From Collimonas arenae (GTDB lineage: Bacteria; Pseudomonadota; Gammaproteobacteria; Burkholderiales; Burkholderiaceae_D), in NCBI RefSeq assembly GCF_000786695.1, contig NZ_CP009962.1:3038001-3102000 (forward strand): a stretch of DNA of 64,000 nucleotides, in the 5' to 3' direction. Shown piece after piece: positions 59,027 through 64,000 of the stretch. The first letter of the stretch is position 1, and the number at the start of each line of letters is the position of its first letter. The notes beneath the pieces are model-generated. The model searched no databases. It saw only the letters and a program-made list of their open reading frames with translations, and was not told the DNA's origin. The position numbers and the translations under genes are program-made.

Positions 59027-59428
59027 ATGTTACGCAAGACAACTATCGCAGTTCTGGCTTCCGTGCTTTGTGGTTATTCAGCAATGGCAGGCGCCGTCAC
59101 CGTCTGGGGCGCCGGTACAGCAGGCAATGCCGGCGCTTCTTCTTCATCGGGTTCAACCTCCGGGGGCGCATCGGGCGCAGTCAGCGTGGGCACAGGCTAT
59201 CATGCCGCCACCACAACCAACAGCAGCACTGGCACGGCAACTTCCGGCGCTACTTTTGGCCCAAATGGCGTGCTTACAGGCTCCCAAACCAGCAGCACAT
59301 CGACCAATACTAGCGCAGCAGGCGGCTTCGGCGGTGGCGGTTCGGGCGCAGGTGGCCTTTCTGGCTCGACTACCGGTGCAGCAGCTGGCGCAAACACAGC
59401 CAGCGGCGCATTCATCTTCCACTTCTAA
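59027..59428 (+). CDS. Exported Gly/Ser/Thr/Ala-rich protein
   Basis: 133 aa, not recognised. Signal peptide MLRKTTIAVLASVLCGYSAMAGA is followed by a low-complexity region of Gly, Ser, Thr and Ala with runs such as GGFGGGGSGAGGLSGS. It ends AFIFHF; the C-terminal Phe recalls outer-membrane beta proteins but the body is too short and polar for a barrel. Start fixed by AAGGAGA at 59014-59020. 97 bases ahead of a second exported Ser-rich protein. Possible surface, matrix or adhesive role; this is inference from composition only. Confidence 0.78.
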   Translation: MLRKTTIAVLASVLCGYSAMAGAVTVWGAGTAGNAGASSSSGSTSGGASGAVSVGTGYHAATTTNSSTGTATSGATFGPNGVLTGSQTSSTSTNTSAAGGFGGGGSGAGGLSGSTTGAAAGANTASGAFIFHF

Positions 59429-59478
59429 AACCGGCGTTACCTGTTACCTAGTCGTAGCTCCAGGCCAACCGTTCGTAA

Positions 59479-59511
59479 GGGGCGAAAGGAAAGCAATTTC
59501 CGAGTAGCCCC
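59479..59511 (+). promoter_or_regulatory. Nested hairpin before the second exported protein
   Basis: GGGGC-gaaa-GGAAA-gcaa-TTTCC-gagta-GCCCC. Outer 5-bp and inner 5-bp stems enclose an internal loop GAAA/GAGTA and a GCAA (GNRA) tetraloop. The internal loop fits the loop-E (bulged-G) pattern AGUA/GAA. It ends five bases before AGGAG of the next ribosome-binding site, a place for translational control. Confidence 0.5.
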
Positions 59512-59525
59512 GCTAGGAGAAAAAA

Positions 59526-60389
59526 ATGAAACGCGCATTTAAAGCAACGGCGCTCTTGATCGCTCTCTCAGCGACGAATCTGGCGCTAGCGGACATCGTA
59601 TCCGGTTCCACCTCGAATTCGGGCTCCAATTCAGGCTCGACTTCTACATCGACTTCACAAGGCGCCGGTTCAAGCGTCAACACCATCGGCACCAACAGCA
59701 ATTCATCCAGCGGGTCCACCAGCGGATCCAATGCATCGGCTATCGGCGGCGGCTCGGCGACTACAGGCGCATCTTCATCCACAGGCGGCAACTCCAGATC
59801 AACATCAGCTGGCGGCAATTCAACTGTCAGCGTATCGGTATCGTTGCCGAGTACGGCCACAGGAACCACCAGCGGCGCGAGCGCCACGTCCGCCGACGCC
59901 AGCACACCCGGCAGCAGTCCCAACAACACCATGACGACAGTCGACTACGGCGGCACTTATACCGTCAAGACGGTACCGAATATCGTTGCCCCCTCTTTGA
60001 CCACAACCTTGTCTGACACTTGCATGGGGTCAGCATCGTTTGGCTTGTCATTTACCGGCTTCGGCGCAACCGGCGGCACCACCATGGTTGACCAGGCATG
60101 CGTACGCCGGCTGGACTCCAGAGAGTTTCGCGCAATGGGCCTGAACGATGTGGCGCTTGCCCTGCTCTGCCAAAGCGAAGCCAATCGCAAGGCGGTGGAA
60201 TCGACAGGACGATCCTGCCCAGGTATGGAAAGAGCTGCTGGACCTGCGGCGCCGGCTGCACCTTCAGCAGAAAATAACGCCGTCAGCCAAAACCTGATGA
60301 ACAGCGGCGATCAATATAAAGACCCACTGATTCGAGCCCGTCTTGGCCTGGACAAGATGCCGGAATTGACCGCGTTAAAAGATCGCTAG
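59526..60389 (+). CDS. Exported Ser-rich protein with Cys-containing C-terminal domain
   Basis: 287 aa, not recognised. Signal peptide MKRAFKATALLIALSATNLALA, then about 110 residues almost wholly of Ser, Gly, Thr, Ala and Asn. A compact domain follows at about 140-240: VDYGGTYTVKTVPNIVAPSL, then four cysteines in SDTCMGS, DQACVRR, LLCQSEANRK and RSCPGM. A charged tail ends PLIRARLGLDKMPELTALKDR. The four Cys could form two disulfides in the periplasm or outside. Start has AGGAG 8 bases upstream. Ends 20 bases before the OrfA-like gene, so the two are likely cotranscribed. Confidence 0.8.
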   Translation: MKRAFKATALLIALSATNLALADIVSGSTSNSGSNSGSTSTSTSQGAGSSVNTIGTNSNSSSGSTSGSNASAIGGGSATTGASSSTGGNSRSTSAGGNSTVSVSVSLPSTATGTTSGASATSADASTPGSSPNNTMTTVDYGGTYTVKTVPNIVAPSLTTTLSDTCMGSASFGLSFTGFGATGGTTMVDQACVRRLDSREFRAMGLNDVALALLCQSEANRKAVESTGRSCPGMERAAGPAAPAAPSAENNAVSQNLMNSGDQYKDPLIRARLGLDKMPELTALKDR

Positions 60390-60409
60390 ACAGAATGCGA
60401 GGGAATGCC

Positions 60410-60703
60410 ATGAAGCGCTCGCCATTCTCCAGCGACCAGATCGCTGCGGCCCTGAAGCAGGAAGAGCTCGGCATGCCATTGGCCGATGTGATCAAGCAAG
60501 CCGGAATTACTGAGCGCACCTTTCTCAACTGGAAGAGGCAATACGGCGGCATGCCAGACTATCCGCAAGACTTAAAATGCCTGCAGGAGGAGAACGCCAA
60601 GCTGAAACAGATTGTGGCCGAACTGACATTGGAGAACTCTCGCTTGCAAGACGCACTGGAAGACAAGAGGAGCAAACATGAGCATTACAGCTCATCAAAT
60701 TGA
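60410..60703 (+). CDS. IS3-family OrfA-like HTH protein, no OrfB
   Basis: 97 aa. The helix-turn-helix (FSSDQIAAALKQEELGMPLADVIKQAGITERTFLNWK, residues 5-41) and the following leucine-zipper-like coil (LQEENAKLKQIVAELTLENSRLQDAL, about 58-83) match OrfA of the IS407/IS3 group. No OrfB catalytic gene follows and I see no terminal repeats. Either a remnant of an insertion sequence or a domesticated DNA-binding protein. Start MKRSPFSS at 60410. Confidence 0.8.
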   Translation: MKRSPFSSDQIAAALKQEELGMPLADVIKQAGITERTFLNWKRQYGGMPDYPQDLKCLQEENAKLKQIVAELTLENSRLQDALEDKRSKHEHYSSSN

Positions 60704-61017
60704 ATGCAGCCACACGGAAAATCGCGCATAAAAAATAATATAAATAATAATATTCTTTATATGCAATTATTAAAAAGCAGTTTTAAAAACAATAAAATAC
60801 CTAGCGGAAATTAACATTAGTGCACACTGGAAATTTACAGGAATATTTTTTTTGTTTCTATAAAAAATCATGTGTTGCCGCACCACATATTAACTTTATT
60901 TAACAATCAATTACTGGACAAAGCATAATTTTGTACCAGAATGGGGAATAGTAATTTACCAATAAAAAATTGCGTCCGGGCAATGCACAACGGTAAATTG
61001 GCAGCAGGGAGAGTCTC
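60704..61017. other. AT-rich gap
   Basis: 314 bases between the OrfA-like gene and the GlxA-type regulator. Strongly AT-rich with runs of A and T and a small inverted repeat ATGTG/CACAT near 60870. No OrfB, terminal repeats or other gene visible. It should contain the promoter of the regulator-cyclase pair; base composition differs from the neighbours and suggests acquired DNA. Confidence 0.5.
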
Positions 61018-62040
61018 ATGGATATCGAGTGCACAAAGACACTTGAAGCGATAGACAATAACAGCTCCACCAGGCACATCGGGATTATCGTTTTTGAAGG
61101 GGTGGTACTGGCTGACGTAGTCGGCGCTGCGGATGTTTTCGGAGTCGGAGACAAACTGATTTCGACGGTATTTCCCGGCACCACGCGTTACGCGGTATCG
61201 ATCCTCTCCATCTCGGGCGGCATGATCATGTCATCTGCATCGGTGCAGATCATGACTTCTCCGTTAGCGTCTTTCGGCAGGAATCATTTTGATACTTTGC
61301 TGATTGCCAGCGGCACCGGCAACTTCGACGCCTACCGGGATCCGGTCCTGATCGCCTGGCTACAGCAAATGCGCAACAGCGTGCGCCGTATCGCGGCGAT
61401 CTGCACCGGCGTCTTTGTGATTGGCGCCGCCGGCTTTCTCAACAATCGCCGCGCGACGACGCACTGGGCGTTGCTCGACAAGCTGGCGCGCGAATTTCCC
61501 TTGATTAAAATCGACCGCGAAGCGCAAATCAGCGAAGACGACGGCATCTTCACTTCCTGCGATGTCGGCATGGCCACTGACCTGGCGTTACGTTTGCTGG
61601 AAAGCGACCTAGGCCCGGCAGTTGCACGACGTGTAGCACAGAGCCTGGTGGTCTGCCAGCGCCGCCGCGATACCCCACCCGCCAACCAGCCATCTCCAGC
61701 CAGTACTCCGGTCAAGACCAGCAAGATCCAGCGTGCGTCGCTTTGGTTTGTCGAACATCTGGCAGATTCTATCAGCGTGGTCGACGCAGCCAATTTCGTT
61801 TCCATGAGCGAGCGTAATTTTGTACGACAATTCAAACGCGAGACCGGGCAGACGCCGCATGATTTCCTGCTCAACCTGCGGCTCGAAGCGGTGCGCCGGC
61901 AATTGACGGAGACCGACCTGCCGGTTGACAAGATCGCCAGGCGCTGCGGCCTGTTCAGCGGCGAACATGTCGCCAAATTGTTCCGCAAGCATATGTGGAC
62001 CTCTCCCACCGAATATCGCAAAGGCATACGGCCAAATTGA
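61018..62040 (+). CDS. GlxA-family AraC-type transcription regulator
   Basis: 340 aa. The N-terminal DJ-1/PfpI-like domain (residues 20-200) contains ICTGVFVIGAAGFLNNRRATTHW, which marks GlxA-type regulators. The C-terminal AraC double HTH (about 240-335) reads SVVDAANFVSMSERNFVRQFKRETGQTPHDFL, then VDKIARRCGLFSGEHVAKLFRK. The effector is unknown; relatives respond to amines, arginine or betaine. AGGGAGAG lies upstream of the ATG. The stop is 3 bases before the cyclase start. Confidence 0.93.
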   Translation: MDIECTKTLEAIDNNSSTRHIGIIVFEGVVLADVVGAADVFGVGDKLISTVFPGTTRYAVSILSISGGMIMSSASVQIMTSPLASFGRNHFDTLLIASGTGNFDAYRDPVLIAWLQQMRNSVRRIAAICTGVFVIGAAGFLNNRRATTHWALLDKLAREFPLIKIDREAQISEDDGIFTSCDVGMATDLALRLLESDLGPAVARRVAQSLVVCQRRRDTPPANQPSPASTPVKTSKIQRASLWFVEHLADSISVVDAANFVSMSERNFVRQFKRETGQTPHDFLLNLRLEAVRRQLTETDLPVDKIARRCGLFSGEHVAKLFRKHMWTSPTEYRKGIRPN

Positions 62041-62043
62041 ACC

Positions 62044-63639
62044 ATGGAACAGGACGCGCTACTGTCTGGAGCAACGATGACCCTGCCCATCGCGATAGCG
62101 CCACGCCAACCAGGCTCCCGCAAACAACTGCCCATCACTTTTCTGGCGACACTTTTCGTGGCGCTGGTATGCGTATCGTTGATGACGGTAGAGGCCTGGC
62201 GTAGCTGGAATGCGCGCGACGTCGAATTGCAGGAAACTGAAATTGCCACCACCAACCTGGCGCGCGCACTGTCGGAGCACGCCGACGACACCATCAAGCA
62301 AGCCGATACGGTATTGGTAGGCGTGGTTGAACGCCTGGAATTGGATGGCAACAGCGCGCCATCGCTGGAACGCTTGCACAAACTACTGATGCAACACATT
62401 GCCGAATTACCGCAATTGAATGATCTGTCAATTTATGATGAAACCGGCCTTTGGCTAGTCAACGCCCGCAACGGTCCGATTCCCGTCGTCAACAATTCTG
62501 ACCGCCAGTACTTTATCTATCATCGCAGCCATCTGGAACGCGGCGCCTACATCGGGCCGCCGGTACGCAGCCGCTCCACGGGTAACTGGATCGTGACTGT
62601 CTCGCGTCGCTATAATCATGCCGACGGCAGTTTCGCCGGCGTCGCCCTAGCCACCATCAACATCGGTTATTTCAAGAATTTCTACGACAGCTTCGACATC
62701 GGCCACGCCGGCTCGATTTTTCTCAGCCTGAATGACGGCACGATGCTGGTAAGGAGCCCGATGCTGGACAATGTCATCGGCAAAAATCTGTCCAACTATC
62801 CGATCTATCGCGACTATGCTTCCAAGAATGCGGTCGGCACCGCCATAATGCGCTCGGGCCAGGACGGCATGGAGCGGCTGATCGCCTATCGTCACCTGGA
62901 CCGATATCCACTGTTTATCACCGTCGCCCGCTCCAAGGACGAGGTACTGGCTGACTGGCGCGCCGACACCTATCTGCATGTACTGGGGGCCTTGCTGCTG
63001 ACGCTGGCGCTAGGCCTGCTCGGCTGGCGCCTGATCCACCAGATCCAGCTACGCCTGGCGGCTGAAGCCGGCCTGCTGCAAGTGCAGGAGTCATTGCGCA
63101 CCCTTAACCAGCATCTGGAACAGCTAGCACTGCAGGACAGCCTGACCGGCCTCGCCAACCGCCGTCATTTCGACAGCACGCTACGCGACGAATTCAGCCG
63201 CGCCATGCGCAATGCAAATTCGTTGGCACTGGTGATGATCGATGTGGATTACTTCAAACAATACAATGATATATACGGACACCTGGCCGGCGATGAGTGC
63301 TTGCGGCAAATCAGTGAAATCGTGAAGAGCAGTAAAAACCGCCCTGGCGACCTGGCTGCACGTTACGGCGGCGAAGAATTGGCGGTATTGCTGCCGGATA
63401 CCGACCTGGCCGGAGCGATGGCTGTAGCGGAAAAAATCCGCCTTGCGATTTACAACTTGCATATGGAACACGCGTTTGGCCCGGTCGGCGTGATTACCAT
63501 CAGCGCAGGCGTTGATGCTTTCGTCCCGGTGCGAGATGACAACATTCCTTTTGAATTGATTCAAGCGGCAGATAAAGCGATGTATGCGGCTAAGGCAGCG
63601 GGTCGTAATTGCGTGCGCTCCAGTGATGATTTGCATTGA
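62044..63639 (+). CDS. Membrane diguanylate cyclase (dCache-GGDEF)
   Basis: 531 aa. A first membrane helix at about 32-52 (LPITFLATLFVALVCVSLM) precedes a periplasmic Cache-type sensor (about 55-310) and a second helix at about 310-330 (LHVLGALLLTLALGLLGW). A short coiled coil leads to the GGDEF domain (about 370-525). The active site reads GGEEL, an accepted functional variant, and the inhibitory I-site RPGD lies five residues before it, so product inhibition is likely. It should make cyclic-di-GMP in response to an external signal. Coupled to the upstream regulator gene. Confidence 0.94.
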   Translation: MEQDALLSGATMTLPIAIAPRQPGSRKQLPITFLATLFVALVCVSLMTVEAWRSWNARDVELQETEIATTNLARALSEHADDTIKQADTVLVGVVERLELDGNSAPSLERLHKLLMQHIAELPQLNDLSIYDETGLWLVNARNGPIPVVNNSDRQYFIYHRSHLERGAYIGPPVRSRSTGNWIVTVSRRYNHADGSFAGVALATINIGYFKNFYDSFDIGHAGSIFLSLNDGTMLVRSPMLDNVIGKNLSNYPIYRDYASKNAVGTAIMRSGQDGMERLIAYRHLDRYPLFITVARSKDEVLADWRADTYLHVLGALLLTLALGLLGWRLIHQIQLRLAAEAGLLQVQESLRTLNQHLEQLALQDSLTGLANRRHFDSTLRDEFSRAMRNANSLALVMIDVDYFKQYNDIYGHLAGDECLRQISEIVKSSKNRPGDLAARYGGEELAVLLPDTDLAGAMAVAEKIRLAIYNLHMEHAFGPVGVITISAGVDAFVPVRDDNIPFELIQAADKAMYAAKAAGRNCVRSSDDLH

Positions 63640-63651
63640 AGCGCACAAGTT

Positions 63652-63846
63652 TCATATCCGGCCGCGGCGCCCTCTTTCATACACCAGCGAACCCACCGCT
63701 ATCAACCGGTATAGCTCTTGCTCCGTGAGCTTATAGGACAGTGCGGCAATTTCGCGTGCCAGCATGCCAATCAGCAGATCATTTCCCGGCACCTGCGCCT
63801 GTGGGCTGGCGCACGCGATCAAATCGACTATCTGTTCGGCTCTCAT
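63652..63846 (-). CDS. Small hypothetical protein
   Basis: 64 aa, not recognised. MRAEQIVDLIACASPQAQVPG at the start and a basic end (LVYERGRRGRI). GAGGTGG lies upstream of the ATG. No signal peptide or membrane segment. It is convergent with the cyclase gene, 12 bases from its stop. A plus-strand frame (63718-63960) overlaps it, but lacks a ribosome-binding site. Coding status is uncertain. Confidence 0.45.
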   Translation of the reverse strand: MRAEQIVDLIACASPQAQVPGNDLLIGMLAREIAALSYKLTEQELYRLIAVGSLVYERGRRGRI

Positions 63847-64000
63847 GATCCCACCTCGAAAGAATTAAATATCGGACTTCAGCCTTTACTTGCCTTGCTT
63901 GAAAATTTTGCTTATCAACAGCACCTTGGCAAATTCAAAAACGCTTCAACTGCTGGTTAAACTGTTGATGAGCTGGCCTTTGAAGTAGGGTCCAACCTGG

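Noticed and set aside
60410..61017. Complete IS3-family insertion sequence
   Set aside because: Only OrfA is present; no OrfB, terminal inverted repeats or target duplication could be seen.
1..64000. CRISPR arrays, tRNA or rRNA genes, prophage
   Set aside because: No regularly spaced repeats, no tRNA cloverleaf or rRNA-like segment and no phage structural genes were found on reading through the window.

Overview
The window looks like a piece of a Burkholderiales chromosome, most likely family Oxalobacteraceae (a Collimonas- or Herbaspirillum-like organism). The basis is conserved beta-proteobacterial gene order: ndk-rlmN-pilF-rodZ-ispG-hisS-yfgM-bamB-der-hfq-hflX-hflK; surE-pcm-nlpD-rpoS-rlmD; and leuC-ecn-leuD-leuB-asd-fimV-truA-trpF-trpB-trpA-accD-folC-dedD-cvpA-purF. 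A PHA phasin and the codon style fit as well. The genus is inference. I saw no rRNA, tRNA or CRISPR array, and no complete mobile element.

Layout. 1-11.6 kb (minus strand): housekeeping block for RNA chaperone Hfq, GTPases, outer-membrane assembly, histidyl-tRNA synthetase, isoprenoid synthesis, a RodZ-like protein, pilus assembly, rRNA/tRNA methylation and nucleotide metabolism. 11.9-12.6 kb (+): a Bax-inhibitor-like membrane protein ending in a clear intrinsic terminator. 12.7-18.0 kb (minus): rlmD and the stationary-phase group rpoS-nlpD-pcm-surE. 18.2-18.8 kb (+): a phasin.

18.8-36.2 kb (minus) is the most distinctive part: one tightly coupled 17.4-kb operon of about 18 genes for an aryl polyene (xanthomonadin/APE-type) pigment. 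It holds a ketosynthase-like partner, acyltransferases, two ACPs, an aryl-acid ligase fused to a dehydratase, a glycosyltransferase, an aromatic ammonia-lyase, a thioesterase, a LolA-like carrier, an MMPL exporter, a halogenase-like flavoprotein, a lipoprotein, two full ketosynthases, a dehydratase, a ketoreductase and a phosphopantetheinyl transferase. ACPs primed by the transferase would carry an aryl starter through cycles of condensation, ketoreduction and dehydration. The product would then be attached to a lipid and moved to the outer membrane. A halogenase-like protein, an ammonia-lyase with an unusual selectivity pair, and the absence of any methyltransferase suggest a variant product.

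36.7-38.4 kb: a DUF1289 protein, a TetR regulator and a LOG-family protein. 38.5-57.2 kb (minus): a Met/Cys PLP enzyme, purF, cvpA, a SPOR protein, folC, accD, trpA/B/F, truA, fimV, asd and the leu genes, with an entericidin-type lipoprotein of 41 codons inside the leu group. 57.5-58.3 kb: an EamA exporter.

58.4-64.0 kb is accessory and AT-richer between genes. It holds an orphan forward intrinsic terminator, two exported low-complexity (Gly/Ser/Thr) proteins, a nested hairpin in front of the second, and a lone IS3-type OrfA protein. A GlxA/AraC regulator coupled to a membrane diguanylate cyclase and a small unknown ORF follow. The 59.0-60.7 kb trio is the least explained part of the window.
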